Shown here: positions 27,203 through 36,543 of the stretch, one piece after another
Layout of the letters: each line of letters opens with the position of its first letter
How positions within the stretch are numbered: the stretch's first letter is position 1
Assembly: GCA_023957775.1 (NCBI GenBank)
Contig: JAMLGR010000006.1
Coordinates: forward strand, 158,451 to 222,450
Direction of reading: 5' to 3'
DNA length: 64,000 bases
Origin: Fimbriimonadaceae bacterium
GTDB taxonomy: Bacteria; Armatimonadota; Fimbriimonadia; Fimbriimonadales; Fimbriimonadaceae
Program-made: the position numbers and the translations under genes
Notes under the pieces: generated by a model
Databases searched by the model: none
What the model was told of the DNA's origin: nothing
What the model saw: the letters and a program-made list of their open reading frames with translations, nothing else

Positions 27203-28477
27203 ATGGTTGAGCCTTTAACCGCCTGGATGTCGGTGGACCGCGCCGAGCGAGCGTTGCGAGCGGGTGGCCTCTCGGACGGCGCCTCGGCCCTCGCGGCGCC
27301 CCTCGTGTCCCGGGCCGCGCAGGCCTTGGTGGAGTCGGGAGTCAGCGGCAACCTGGCCTCATCGGCTTGGTGGGTCCCGGGCCGGGTCGAAATCCTTGGC
27401 AAGCACACGGACTATGCGGGCGGGCGCAGCCTCACTTGCGCGGCCGAACGGGGGTTCGCCCTCGTGTTCGTCACGTGCCAGGAGCGGACGCTCACGGTCC
27501 ATGCGACCGACGAGAACGAGACCGCCCGCTTCGCTCTCTTTGAGGAAGGGGCGCCCCAAGCCGGGTGGAGGCTCTACGCGAGTACGTTGGCCAACCGCTT
27601 CGCCCAGGACGCCTCGAATCTCCAATGGGGCGTGGAGTGCGCGTTGGCCAGCAACCTCCCGCGCGATGCCGGCCTCTCGAGTTCCAGCGCGCTCCTGATC
27701 GCCCTGTTTCAGGCGGTGGCTTCGGCCAACGGCCGATTCGAAGGGACACCGCTGGGAGAGGCCACGGCGACGCCAGAGGGGCAAGCCGCCTACTTGGCGA
27801 GCGTGGAAGCCGGGCGCCCGTTCGCCGGGCTTGGAGGCGCCGCCCCGACGGGCGTGGGAACCCGTGGCGGCAGCGAGGACCATGTGGCGATCCTCTGCTC
27901 GCGCGTCGATGCAATCGGCCTCTACCGGTATCGCCCGATCGAGCGGCTGGGATCGTACCCGCTGCCAGGGGAGTGGCTGATCGCGGTTGGCGGGTCGGGC
28001 GTCTCCGCCCACAAGGCCGGCGCCGCTCGGGAAGCGTACAACCGCGCATCCGACCTGATGGCCCGGCTCCAAGCCGGCGAGCCTCCGGTGGACGACGCGC
28101 TCAAGCATCGGCAGGCGCACTTCGACTTCGAAGACGGGCACGCGGTGCCATCCGCCGCCGAGGCGCTCCGCAGCGGAGACCTCGAGACCTTTGCCGACTG
28201 GGTGAACCGGTCCCAATCGATGGGAGCGGGGCTGCTTGGGAACCAGATTCCTGAAACCATCGCCTTGGCGGCCTCGGCGCGCGCCGTGGGTTCTCCTTGT
28301 GCCACCGCCTTCGGTGCAGGGTTTGGAGGAAGCGTGTGGGCGCTGATTCGAAGGGAAGACCCGGAGGGCTTCCTCGAGAGGTGGCGCGCTCGATACGCAA
28401 CGGAGTTCGAATACTCTGCGGGGAACGGCCGGTTCTTTACTATGCGCCCCGGCCCCCCCGCATTTCGTTTGGGCTAG
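27203..28477 (+). CDS. Galactokinase-like GHMP kinase
   Basis: A 424-residue GHMP-family sugar kinase that would phosphorylate galactose at C1 with ATP. The galactokinase signature is GRVEILGKHTDYAGGRSL (near residues 56-73), where Lys replaces the usual Glu of GEHTDY. The ATP loop is PRDAGLSSSSALLIAL (near 153-168) and the C-terminal motif is ATAFGAGFGGSVWALI. The sequence is longer and more divergent than E. coli GalK, so related substrates remain possible. It sits 3 kb after the beta-galactosidase, whose product it would use. ATG 27203 is used because upstream in-frame codons run into hairpin repeats. Its stop codon overlaps that of the convergent lipoprotein gene. Confidence 0.8.
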   Translation: MVEPLTAWMSVDRAERALRAGGLSDGASALAAPLVSRAAQALVESGVSGNLASSAWWVPGRVEILGKHTDYAGGRSLTCAAERGFALVFVTCQERTLTVHATDENETARFALFEEGAPQAGWRLYASTLANRFAQDASNLQWGVECALASNLPRDAGLSSSSALLIALFQAVASANGRFEGTPLGEATATPEGQAAYLASVEAGRPFAGLGGAAPTGVGTRGGSEDHVAILCSRVDAIGLYRYRPIERLGSYPLPGEWLIAVGGSGVSAHKAGAAREAYNRASDLMARLQAGEPPVDDALKHRQAHFDFEDGHAVPSAAEALRSGDLETFADWVNRSQSMGAGLLGNQIPETIALAASARAVGSPCATAFGAGFGGSVWALIRREDPEGFLERWRARYATEFEYSAGNGRFFTMRPGPPAFRLG

Positions 28478-30828
28478 TAGGTCACCTCGACCTCCCAGAT
28501 CCACCCGGAGGCGAAGCGCCCATCCATGTAGGAGATCGCCTGGCCGGCCCCCGACTCGGGCCCCCACACCCCCGAGATTCCCTGCCACCACACGCTGCCC
28601 TGGTCGGCACCCCAGTCGTGGTGGAATGGCGACGAGAAGTTGATGGAGTAGTGGTAGTAGTAGGGATCGTTGCCTCCATAAGCGCGCAACTGATAGTGCG
28701 TTGCCCCTTCGGCCTTCGGGATGATCACCGTCGCAAGCGTGGCGTGGCGCCCATTCTCGATCCGCTGCATCGTCTGGTACGACCCGAAGATGATCGAGTG
28801 GCGCGTTTCCACCCGGATCTCGCCCTCATCGCGCGCGAGGGTCACGAGTTGGCCGTCGATGTTCTCCGCGACTTCGACCGAGATCGAGTCGACGCCGTCC
28901 GTACTCCGAGCGGTGTAGGTGAGTCGGCCGTCCCGGGTCCACTCTCCCAGCGGTTCGTTGAACTCGCCGTAGTTCGTGGTTCCGTTGAACCGGTACCAGA
29001 CGGTTCCCGAAGCGGCATCCGGGGGGAGGAGCGTGACGGAGATGTTCTGGCTCTCCCCGTGCAGCAGAGAACTTCTGCGCGGATTGAGGACCGCGCGTGT
29101 GTTGGAGACCTCGATCCGAGCCTGATCGACGCCGACGCGCACGTGGTTCGCGCCCTCCATATAGAAGACCTCGACGCTGAGCGACGTATCGCCTCGGAAC
29201 CCGACATCCGGTGAGAACACCGCGAACTCCGAATCGGTCTCGATGTCCATCGCGAACTGGCCGCCGGACGAGACCCTTCCGTTGCCACCGGACTTCCAGT
29301 GGTAACGATAGGCGATGTTCGGATCGCGGTTCTGAACGATCGCCTCGAATGTCGTGAGCGGAGACGTCGGGAAGATCGTGAGTTCGTCCGGGGTCAAAGT
29401 GACCTTGGCGCCCGTGGTGTCGATTTCGAACACGTCGGCACTGCGGGACGCGGCGATCGAGACGACCTGGACGACGCTGTCCGCGACCGTCAGGAACTTG
29501 TCGAGGCCGCCCATCCCGTCGAAGAGCGCGTACACCTTCGTCATGAACTGCTCTGCGATCTCCTGTCCGTATCCCGACGAGATGATGTCGTGGACCAACG
29601 CGAGCACCGCCAACTGGAGCCCGGGACTGGTGGCGAACGCCTTGTAGATGTCCACCATCGCGCCCTTCACGTCCCCGGTTCGGGCCTTGTCCAACACTCC
29701 CGGCAGAACGTCGAACAGCGCGTTGACGGCGCTTTGGTACACCTCGGTGGCCAGCACGATGTTGATCCGCTCTTCAAGCCCATCGAGCGCAATCGGTGCC
29801 GCCAGGTTGACGATCATCGGCAGGAACAAGTCGGCGATCAGGGTCCGTGCGACGACCTTCCGGTACGAGGCTTGTTCCACCTCGTCCGTGAGGTCCCAAT
29901 CGCCGTCGCTGCTGCCGAGCCCGACGGCCGTGACGCGGTACTTCGTGGAGGAGGCCCCCTCAGGCGTCAGCGGAATCGGGATCGCCGCGGTCGTGACCGG
30001 GGCGTACGGCATTTGTCCGGTTCCCAGGATGTCGATCAGACCCCCGATCAGGGAGTTGAAGTGGGCCGTCGGCGAAACGTCGACGACCGCGACCCGCTCG
30101 GGCGAAGGCGTCGTGTTGCCGTTCTCGTCGTCGTAGCTCATGCGCTCGATATGGGCGATCGCCCGACGACGGTACGCGTTCTTGATCTGGATCGCGCTGT
30201 CGCCCTCGGCGCGCAGCACTTGCAGCCCGCTTCTGGGCTCCGTCGGCTGAATGAGGAGGCCGCGGCTGGCAAGGAGGCTGTCGATGGCCTCCTCCAGACG
30301 AGGTTTGATGGCCTCCTTCATGTCGTCGAGGGACGTCGCGCCTCCCGCATACTCGGCCGCGATCGCGTCCGCCAAGTCGATGGCCTGCTGCGTGTCCTTC
30401 AAGTCGCGAACGGCCACCGTCTGGCCGTCCTCGGGAAGGAGGAACAGCCCCGCTCCGAAGTAGAGCAGGACCTCGGCGGTGCTCTTGACATCCACGTCCG
30501 GATGGCCCGTCCCGACCCATCCGAGGAGCACGGGGTCCCCTTGGGCGTTATCGATCGTGACGAGTTGGGGCTTGTTCGAGAGTACGCTCGCCGTGAAGGT
30601 GCCGTCCGACTGGACCGAGGCATCGGCGAGGCTCGAGGACGCTTTGAGGGTGTTCAACGGAAGGTTGAGCCCGGCCGGCAACGCGGTTCGACCTCGGCCG
30701 TCTCCACCTGAACCTCCGCCCGAGCCTCCGGTGCCGCCGCCGCCTTTGCCTCCGCATCCGATAAGGATCAGGAGCAGCAACGTGATCGCAATGGCGAGAT
30801 AGGGTTGGTTTCTTGTGTTTCGGCGCAT
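28474..30828 (-). CDS. Large lipoprotein of unknown family
   Basis: A 784-residue predicted lipoprotein: MRRNTRNQPYLAIAITLLLLILIGCGGKG has a lipobox (LIGC) followed by a Gly/Ser-rich flexible linker. Residues 50-130 resemble a carboxypeptidase-regulatory-like beta domain (LADASVQSDGTFTASVLSNKPQLVTI). The middle (about 130-460) is helical and acidic. The last 300 residues appear to be beta-sandwich repeats (LTPDELTIFPTSPLTTFEAIV, VVNPRRSSLLHGESQNISVTLLPPD-like strands), ending with aromatic, Gly-rich strands. No catalytic motif was seen. ATG 30828 is chosen over TTG 30837. It lies 49 nt downstream of a SARP regulator on the same strand, which may control it. Confidence 0.6.
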   Translation of the reverse strand: MRRNTRNQPYLAIAITLLLLILIGCGGKGGGGTGGSGGGSGGDGRGRTALPAGLNLPLNTLKASSSLADASVQSDGTFTASVLSNKPQLVTIDNAQGDPVLLGWVGTGHPDVDVKSTAEVLLYFGAGLFLLPEDGQTVAVRDLKDTQQAIDLADAIAAEYAGGATSLDDMKEAIKPRLEEAIDSLLASRGLLIQPTEPRSGLQVLRAEGDSAIQIKNAYRRRAIAHIERMSYDDENGNTTPSPERVAVVDVSPTAHFNSLIGGLIDILGTGQMPYAPVTTAAIPIPLTPEGASSTKYRVTAVGLGSSDGDWDLTDEVEQASYRKVVARTLIADLFLPMIVNLAAPIALDGLEERINIVLATEVYQSAVNALFDVLPGVLDKARTGDVKGAMVDIYKAFATSPGLQLAVLALVHDIISSGYGQEIAEQFMTKVYALFDGMGGLDKFLTVADSVVQVVSIAASRSADVFEIDTTGAKVTLTPDELTIFPTSPLTTFEAIVQNRDPNIAYRYHWKSGGNGRVSSGGQFAMDIETDSEFAVFSPDVGFRGDTSLSVEVFYMEGANHVRVGVDQARIEVSNTRAVLNPRRSSLLHGESQNISVTLLPPDAASGTVWYRFNGTTNYGEFNEPLGEWTRDGRLTYTARSTDGVDSISVEVAENIDGQLVTLARDEGEIRVETRHSIIFGSYQTMQRIENGRHATLATVIIPKAEGATHYQLRAYGGNDPYYYHYSINFSSPFHHDWGADQGSVWWQGISGVWGPESGAGQAISYMDGRFASGWIWEVEVTY

Positions 30829-30877
30829 AGCAACCAAGGTCTATCGCGCCATCGCAAATTCACCGCAAAAAGACCGC

Positions 30878-32680
30878 TCAGAGCAGGAGGGCCAGGTGGT
30901 CGCAAGTCTGCTGAACAACCGAGTCGAAGGAAGTTCGGCGAAGGCTCTTCCCGCAGGCTTCAGGGGCGGACATCTTCGGTCGGTACCGCGCCGCCAACCG
31001 CTTTTCCACCGTCGATCGGGGATGGCCGATCCGTTCGCGAAGGGTTTCGCCGGCTCGAAAGGCCCATCCGGCCAGATCGGGGCGACCGACGACGGTCCAC
31101 ATGATCGCCACCTTGTCGAGACCGATGACGACCAACCGACGGTAGCTGCGGCGCTGCATGATGCCAAGCGCGTCGGTGAGCGTGCGCCCGACCTCTGTCC
31201 TGTCCCCTAGACCGGCGTGGCCAACGCCGAGCCCAATCAGCGAAGCTGCCTCGACGTAGTGGTTCCCCAAGGCGCGGGCAACCCGGACGGCTTCCTCGCC
31301 GCTTCGCACGGCCGCCTCCCACTCTTCCTCCTCCCCATACAGCATGCTGAGGTTCGCCAACGCGACACTGCGGTGGTGGTCAAGTCGCGCGAGTGGAGGG
31401 AGTGTCTGAATCGATCGGTAGAGCGCGATGGCTTGATCCGAGTCGCCCTCGTGCCACACGAGGCCCGCATAGTTGATCTTGAACTGGGCTTGAACCCATG
31501 GATCGTGCACGCGATCGATGACCTCCGTGCCCCGTGAGAATGCCCGGCGCGCAGACGCCGGGTCTCGGACCTCCAAGTAGTAGAAGCCCAGCCGGGCAGC
31601 GGTTTGCAGGATCAGCGTATCGGAGGCGAGCCGTTCCGCGTCTTCCTGGGCCAACAGCAGGTGGGTCTCCGCTCTTCGGTAGTCGGCGAGCAACTGGGCA
31701 AGGAACGATGCGGCGAAGGCAACCCGGCAACGGGCTTCCGAGGGATCGTGCGCGGCGGCAAGACATTTCTCCATGACCGAGAGCGCCGCGCTGGGATTTC
31801 GGGTGTGCACCCAGTAGTTGGTGTTGGACGCAACGAACTTCAGGGCCTCGTCGCCACCGTGCTGCAGGCTTTCTTCGAACGCGCGAACAATCGCGTCCTG
31901 TTCCGAAGGGTCTTCGAAGTCGCGCCGATCGGAGTGGCGAGGGTAGTCGCCTTTCCCAATGACTTCAGCCATGCGGACGAGGACCGCGGAGGCTGCGGAG
32001 ACTTCGGACTCCCGCAACGACGACTCGTGTTGGTTGAAAATCTCTTGCGCGACATGCAGTTCGCCCATTTCGGCGGCGCATCGCATCGCTCTCCCTGCAG
32101 CGACCTCGTTCCAAGGTTGGCGCTTCAGAGCCTCCTTTGCAACCGACAGGGCTTCCTCGTAGAGGCCGTCGTTTTCCAGGGCCTCGCCCAGCATCGACCA
32201 AGCCTCTTCCCGCTGGGCCTCCCAGTACGCACGCGGGCCGAGCACCCAATCGGCGTCCCAGCCCGAAAGGAACTCGGAATCCAGGATGACGTCCACCCTT
32301 CGGACCGTGTCTTGGAGCATGTTGGTCTTCGTGACGAGATTGGCCTTGCGAAGCAGCCTCTCCACATCGCCGACGTCTGAAGTGCACAGGGTCGTGTCCA
32401 GCCGGGCCAGTTCTCGATCGGTGACGAGCGAGCGAGGATCGCCCAAAGTGCGTCGGATCGAGGAAAGCGCATTCCGAAGGCTGGCCTTGCTGCGGTCGTC
32501 CGCCGAGCCCCAAACCGCTTCGGCAAGTTCCGACCGGCGGACGGCGCGCCCATCTCTGCTGGCGAGCAAGGCCAGGACCTCGGCCGCATGTTTGGTCGGC
32601 AAGCTCGCCGGGGTTCCTTTGGCGGTCCAGGCTTGGAACGTCCCGAAGAGCCGGATGCGGATCTTCCGCTCGTGCGCCAT
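30878..32680 (-). CDS. SARP/BTAD-family transcriptional regulator with TPR tail
   Basis: A 600-residue regulator. Residues 1-95 form an OmpR-like winged helix typical of SARPs (IRIRLFGTFQAWTAKGTPASLPTKHAAEVLALLAS, RSELAEAVWG, SLRNALSSIRRTLG). A BTAD-type helical domain follows at about 100-235, with the hallmark LLGEAL..NGLYEEALSVAKEALKRQPWNEVAAGRAMRCAAEMGE pattern. From about 280 to 570 are tetratricopeptide-like repeats (QTAARLGFYYLEVRDPASARRAFSRG, ALANLSMLYGEEEEWEAAVRSGEEAVRVARALG). There is no NB-ARC ATPase module between, so it is a smaller form. It diverges from the DUF5990 gene and precedes the large lipoprotein. Ligand and targets are unknown. Confidence 0.85.
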   Translation of the reverse strand: MAHERKIRIRLFGTFQAWTAKGTPASLPTKHAAEVLALLASRDGRAVRRSELAEAVWGSADDRSKASLRNALSSIRRTLGDPRSLVTDRELARLDTTLCTSDVGDVERLLRKANLVTKTNMLQDTVRRVDVILDSEFLSGWDADWVLGPRAYWEAQREEAWSMLGEALENDGLYEEALSVAKEALKRQPWNEVAAGRAMRCAAEMGELHVAQEIFNQHESSLRESEVSAASAVLVRMAEVIGKGDYPRHSDRRDFEDPSEQDAIVRAFEESLQHGGDEALKFVASNTNYWVHTRNPSAALSVMEKCLAAAHDPSEARCRVAFAASFLAQLLADYRRAETHLLLAQEDAERLASDTLILQTAARLGFYYLEVRDPASARRAFSRGTEVIDRVHDPWVQAQFKINYAGLVWHEGDSDQAIALYRSIQTLPPLARLDHHRSVALANLSMLYGEEEEWEAAVRSGEEAVRVARALGNHYVEAASLIGLGVGHAGLGDRTEVGRTLTDALGIMQRRSYRRLVVIGLDKVAIMWTVVGRPDLAGWAFRAGETLRERIGHPRSTVEKRLAARYRPKMSAPEACGKSLRRTSFDSVVQQTCDHLALLL

Positions 32681-32745
32681 CCTCCCATTCTGCTCCGAAT
32701 CTGGGCGGCGCGCCAACTTCAGCGAGCTCTGGGTACTGTCTTCCG

Positions 32746-33192
32746 ATGGCTGGCGGACAACTCCTCATCCGGATTCGATGCACCGAAATGCCGGGCCCGA
32801 CGTTTCAAGGACAGGACGGGGTGCGGCTGGGCGTCCAACGGGGTTCGGAAGTCGTCGAGGACGTTCCAGGCGATGCCTCCGAGGTCGTGTTCGACGTCCC
32901 GTTGCGCGTCGAGCGCACGACGGCGGGGAGCCCCAACTTCCTCGGTCCCTATGCGCACGGCACCGTCTCCGAACGGTTTCTGTACTTGTGCTGGGGCGTT
33001 CGTGCGAACGGCTCTTGGATCGGCTTTCGACGCGCCAAGGTGCAGCTCAAGGAGTTGCCGTGGGAGGTCGTCGCGGCGCACGTGGCGAGTGGCGACCCGC
33101 TCGAGGCAACGGTGCGCATGACCGATCCCAAGGGCGAGCCCCTCTGCGCCACGGTGAAGCCGAGCCACATCGCCTGGGAAACGTCTCCCTGA
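32746..33192 (+). CDS. DUF5990-like protein
   Basis: A 148-residue soluble protein. The segment PNFLGPYAHGTVSERFLYLCWG near residues 63-84, followed by IGFRRAKVQLKELPWE, matches my recollection of the DUF5990 family, whose function is unknown. The N-terminus (LLIRIRCTEMPGPTFQGQDGVRLGVQRG) is consistent. It lies divergent to the SARP regulator and 54 nt before modA. No catalytic motif is apparent. Confidence 0.65.
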   Translation: MAGGQLLIRIRCTEMPGPTFQGQDGVRLGVQRGSEVVEDVPGDASEVVFDVPLRVERTTAGSPNFLGPYAHGTVSERFLYLCWGVRANGSWIGFRRAKVQLKELPWEVVAAHVASGDPLEATVRMTDPKGEPLCATVKPSHIAWETSP

Positions 33193-33246
33193 CCTTCGAT
33201 CGCGTATGCTTGGCACGGCGCACGTCGGGCGCGGAGACGGAAGGTT

Positions 33247-34029
33247 ATGGGATGGCCCACTCGGCATTGCTTCATCGCGGTCGCGCTGCTCGGCCTTGCC
33301 GCATGTGGGAAGCCCCCGACGACGCCCGCGGCCTCCGTCCTGGTCCTCGCAAGCGCCAGCTCCGCAGACGCAGTCCAAGAGATCGCCACGCGCTTTGCCA
33401 ATGAGCGTGGCATCGAGGTGCGCGTGTCCGCGGGGGCTTCGAACATGCTCGCGCGCCAAGTCGAAGCGGGGATTCATGCCGATGTCTTCCTCTCGGCCAG
33501 CAAGGAGTGGGGGGATCTCCTCGACTCGCACGGCTGGGCGCGGGCTTCCATCGACCTCCTGGCGAATCGTCTGGTCCTCGTCGTGCCGAAAGGCAATCCG
33601 GCCCAGATCCGCGCCCCCGAAGACCTCTTGAACACGAGCGTGCGCTTCGTGGCGCTGGCGGGTGAGCGCGTGCCGGCCGGCGTGTACGCCGAGCAGGCCC
33701 TGCGCGCCCACGGCCTGTTGGATCGTCTCGTCGCGGCCAGGCGCCTGGTGCGTGGCCAGGACGTGCGCTCGGCGCTGGGCTATGTCGAAAGGGGCGAGGC
33801 GCAGGCCGGCGTGCTCTACGCGACCGACGCGCTTGCGAGCGAGCGGGTCGAGGCCGTCTTCACGTTTCCCGATTCGGACCACGACCCGATCGTGTATCCC
33901 TTGCTCTTGCTGAGGGACTCTCCGGTTGACGGGTCCGGGGAAGCGTTCTACCGAATGCTCCAGAGCGACTTCGCCCGCCAGGTCTTTGAGCGCCACGGAT
34001 TTGCGATGGCGGCTGGGAGGCGGGGGTGA
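33247..34029 (+). CDS. modA: Molybdate ABC transporter substrate-binding lipoprotein
   Basis: A 260-residue periplasmic-type binding protein for molybdate or tungstate. The N-terminus HCFIAVALLGLAACGKPP is a lipoprotein signal. Mature signatures are VLVLASASSADAVQEIATRFANERGIEVRVSAGASNMLARQVEAGIHADVFLSAS, LLANRLVLVVPKGNP and ALGYVERGEAQAGVLYATDA, all classic ModA. It overlaps modB by 4 nt and heads a modABC operon that would supply molybdoenzymes such as the FdhF/YdeP protein at 58014-60182. Confidence 0.92.
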   Translation: MGWPTRHCFIAVALLGLAACGKPPTTPAASVLVLASASSADAVQEIATRFANERGIEVRVSAGASNMLARQVEAGIHADVFLSASKEWGDLLDSHGWARASIDLLANRLVLVVPKGNPAQIRAPEDLLNTSVRFVALAGERVPAGVYAEQALRAHGLLDRLVAARRLVRGQDVRSALGYVERGEAQAGVLYATDALASERVEAVFTFPDSDHDPIVYPLLLLRDSPVDGSGEAFYRMLQSDFARQVFERHGFAMAAGRRG

Positions 34030-34721
34030 CGGCTTTATCGTCCGCCGAGTGGGAGGCTGTTCGGCTCAGTCTGCTGGTCGGGGCCGTCGCCGTGGCCGCC
34101 AGCCTCCCCTTCGGCATAGCGCTGGGGTGGCTTCTCGCCCGGAGGCGGTTCGCCGGCAAGATCGTGCTCGAGACCGTGCTGAACCTCCCCCTGGTGTTGC
34201 CGCCGGTCGTGACGGGATACCTGTTGCTCGTGGCGTTTGGCTCGAACGGAGCCCTCGGGCGGTGGCTCGAGGCGTGGTTTGGAATCCGGTTCGTCTTCGA
34301 TTGGAAGGGGGCGGCTCTGGCGTCCGCGGTCGTGGCGTTCCCCTTGATGGTGCGCTCCATCCGCGTGGCGATCACCTCGGTGGACGTGCGGCTCGAAGGG
34401 GCGGCCCGATCGCTGGGGGCGGGGCCTTTCGACGCGTTCCGGACGGTCACGCTCCCCCTCGCACGCCATGGGGTGATCGCGGGGGCGCTCCTTGCGTTTG
34501 CGCGCAGCATCGGCGAGTTTGGAGCGACGATCATGATCGCGGGCAGCATTCCGGGAGAGACGCGTACGATTCCGCTCTTCATCTATTCGATGCTGGAAGT
34601 GCCCGGCGGCGAGAAGGCGGTGTGGCGGGTGGTGGGCGTTTCGGTCCTGATCGCGGCGGGCGCCCTGGTGGCTTCGGAGATTCTGGAACGACGGTCGTAC
34701 GTCAAGGCGGCGAGGTCCTGA
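34026..34721 (+). CDS. modB: Molybdate ABC transporter permease
   Basis: A 231-residue permease with about five or six membrane segments. The N-terminal SLLVGAVAVAASLPFGIALGWLLARRRFAGK and PLVLPPVVTGYLLLVAFG are typical ModB. The ATPase-contact loop is EGAARSLGAGPFDAFRTVTLPLARHGVIAG, followed by FARSIGEFGATIMIAGSIPGETRTIPL, the family's best signature. The GTG start at 34026 overlaps the modA stop and the stop overlaps modC, so all three genes are coupled. Confidence 0.92.
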   Translation: MTALSSAEWEAVRLSLLVGAVAVAASLPFGIALGWLLARRRFAGKIVLETVLNLPLVLPPVVTGYLLLVAFGSNGALGRWLEAWFGIRFVFDWKGAALASAVVAFPLMVRSIRVAITSVDVRLEGAARSLGAGPFDAFRTVTLPLARHGVIAGALLAFARSIGEFGATIMIAGSIPGETRTIPLFIYSMLEVPGGEKAVWRVVGVSVLIAAGALVASEILERRSYVKAARS

Positions 34722-35359
34722 TGCCGCTGGAGTTCCGGTGCCGGCACCGCTACGCCAGCGGGTTTGCTCTCGACGTCGCGTTTGGGGCGGGAGACGGCGT
34801 GACGGCGCTGTGCGGTCCGTCCGGGAGCGGCAAGACCACCGTGCTGATGCTGGTGGCCGGGCTCCTTCGCCCGGAGCGGGGGAGAATCGTGCTCGGCGGA
34901 GACGTTCTCGGCGACACCGACGCTGGGGTTTGGCTGCGGCCCGAGCGTCGCAAGGTCGGCCTGGTCTTTCAAGACAGCCTGTTGTTTCCGCATCTCAGCG
35001 TGCGAGAGAACCTGGAGTTTGGGCGGCGGCGCAGGCCCGGCGGGAGCATCGAGGTTCAACGCGTTCTCGACGTCCTCGAACTCGGCGAGCTGGTGGACCG
35101 GGCGCCGGCGACGCTGAGCGGCGGTCAGGCAAGGCGCGTGGCGCTTGGCAGGACGCTGCTGAGCGACCCGGACCTGTTGATGCTCGACGAACCGTGGACG
35201 GGACTAGACGAGTCGCTCCAGGAGCGTGCGGCGGAGTTCGTTCAACGCTGCATGGCCGAGTGGAAGATCCCGACCCTGCTCGTCGCCCACGACCGTGCCG
35301 GGGTCCACCTCCTTGCCGATCAGATCGTCGAACTGCGCGAAGGCCAAGTGGCCACCTGA
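34721..35359 (+). CDS. modC: Molybdate ABC transporter ATPase (short form)
   Basis: A 212-residue ABC ATPase. Walker A is CGPSGSGKTTVLM (near residue 35), the Q loop is VGLVFQDSLLFPHLSV, the signature motif is LSGGQARRVALGRTLL and Walker B is LLMLDEPWTGLD, followed by the switch His in LLVAHDR. It ends right after the nucleotide-binding domain, so it lacks the C-terminal MOP/TOBE molybdate-sensing domain of E. coli-type ModC (about 350 residues). Transport would then lack that trans-inhibition. ATG 34721 overlaps the modB stop by one base. Confidence 0.88.
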   Translation: MPLEFRCRHRYASGFALDVAFGAGDGVTALCGPSGSGKTTVLMLVAGLLRPERGRIVLGGDVLGDTDAGVWLRPERRKVGLVFQDSLLFPHLSVRENLEFGRRRRPGGSIEVQRVLDVLELGELVDRAPATLSGGQARRVALGRTLLSDPDLLMLDEPWTGLDESLQERAAEFVQRCMAEWKIPTLLVAHDRAGVHLLADQIVELREGQVAT

Positions 35360-35398
35360 TCGCAACGCCCGCAGGTATCGTCGTGGGAGAGGCAACCG

Positions 35399-35809
35399 AT
35401 GGAACTGAACTCCCTGGCGCTGACCACCACCGTTTCCGGCACCCTCGACGAGGTGCGTCCCCGAGTCGAGGAGGCGTTGAAGGCGCAGGGCTTCAGCGTG
35501 CTGACCGAGATCGACATGCAGGAGACGCTGCTCGAGAAGTTGGGCGAGCGGATTGGGCCGTACACGATCCTGGGGGCATGCAACGCTCCGTTGGCCTACG
35601 CGGGACTTCAAGCCGACCCCTCGATCGGCCTGCTCATGCCGTGCAACGTCGTTCTCCGCTCGGTCACGGGGGGAACTCAAGTGGCCGCCGTCGATCCGGT
35701 CAAGCTGTTCGACGCGCTCCCGGAGGCCGTGCGCGCCAGAACCCTTCCCGTCGCAGAGGGAGCGCGCAAGGCGCTGGCGGCCGCACTCTTCTCGCTCGGC
35801 AATAGCTAG
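35399..35809 (+). CDS. Cytoplasmic DUF302 domain protein
   Basis: A 136-residue protein without signal peptide, essentially one DUF302 domain: VSGTLDEVRPRVEEALKAQGFSVLTEIDMQETLLEKLG, YTILGACNAPLAYAGLQADPSIGLLMPCNVVLRSV and VAAVDPVKLFDAL. The family's biochemical role is unknown. The Cys of GACN and LMPCN are family-conserved. It starts 39 nt after modC and is followed by the two-component operon. It may be expressed with modABC. Confidence 0.85.
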   Translation: MELNSLALTTTVSGTLDEVRPRVEEALKAQGFSVLTEIDMQETLLEKLGERIGPYTILGACNAPLAYAGLQADPSIGLLMPCNVVLRSVTGGTQVAAVDPVKLFDALPEAVRARTLPVAEGARKALAAALFSLGNS

Positions 35810-35813
35810 GCTC

Positions 35814-35850
35814 ACGATTTCCTCACCTTCGGGTGCCATCGTGCTAGGTT
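35814..35850 (+). promoter_or_regulatory. Candidate response-regulator operator/promoter (copy 1)
   Basis: ACGATTTCCTCACC at 35814-35827 is identical to 38078-38091, upstream of the Spy-like gene. CTAGGTT follows at 35844, similar to CTAGGGTT in the second copy, at nearly the same distance (30 versus 27 nt). It lies just before the response regulator start, as expected for an autoregulatory site. Confidence 0.5.
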
Positions 35851-35862
35851 GCAGGTGTTTTC

Positions 35863-36543
35863 ATGCGCATTCTGGTGGTCGAAGACGATGAAGTGATCGC
35901 GGAGAGCCTCAAGGAGGCGATCGAAAGCGCCGGTTTTGTGGTGGACGTCGCCCTGGATGGCGAGGCGGGTCTCGACATGGCCGTCGTCGGGCCCTACGCC
36001 CTGATCCTGCTGGACCTCATGTTGCCCAAGCGAAACGGCATGGACGTGTGTGCCGCCATCCGGCGCGGCGGCAACCGCGTGCCGATCCTGATGCTGACCG
36101 CGCGCGACGCCGTGGAGGACCGCGTCAAAGGTCTGGACTGCGGCGCCGACGATTACCTCCCGAAACCGTTCGATTTCAAGGAGTTGATGGCGCGGGTGAG
36201 GGCCCTGCTGCGCCGCGACGCCGTGCACAAAGCGCAGATCGTCCAGGTCGCCGATCTCGTGATCGACTCGGGCGCGCGCAAGGTGACGCGCGGCGGGGAA
36301 GAGGTGGCGCTGACGCCGCGCGAATACGAGCTGCTCGAAGCGCTGGCGCGGAACGAGGGGCGCACGTTGACCCGCGAGGTGATCCAAGAACAGGTGTGGG
36401 GCGACGACGAAAGCTACTCCAACGTCGTCAGCTTCCACGTGGCGCTGTTGCGGAAGAAGATCGACTCGGGGGATCGCCCCCGCCTCATTCACACCGTCCA
36501 CGGGGTCGGCTACGTGCTGAAGACGCCGGAGGCCGGAACGTGA
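35863..36543 (+). CDS. OmpR/PhoB-family response regulator
   Basis: A 226-residue DNA-binding response regulator. The receiver has the acidic pair VVEDDE near residues 6-9, the phosphoacceptor Asp51 in ALILLDLMLPKRNGMDV, and Lys in GADDYLPKPFDFKELMARVRALLRR. The C-terminal winged helix (about 130-222) ends with VVSFHVALLRKKIDSGDRPRLIHTVHGVGYVLKTPE. Its stop overlaps the histidine kinase GTG start. The upstream motif shared with the Spy-like gene suggests it controls itself and that gene. Confidence 0.93.
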   Translation: MRILVVEDDEVIAESLKEAIESAGFVVDVALDGEAGLDMAVVGPYALILLDLMLPKRNGMDVCAAIRRGGNRVPILMLTARDAVEDRVKGLDCGADDYLPKPFDFKELMARVRALLRRDAVHKAQIVQVADLVIDSGARKVTRGGEEVALTPREYELLEALARNEGRTLTREVIQEQVWGDDESYSNVVSFHVALLRKKIDSGDRPRLIHTVHGVGYVLKTPEAGT

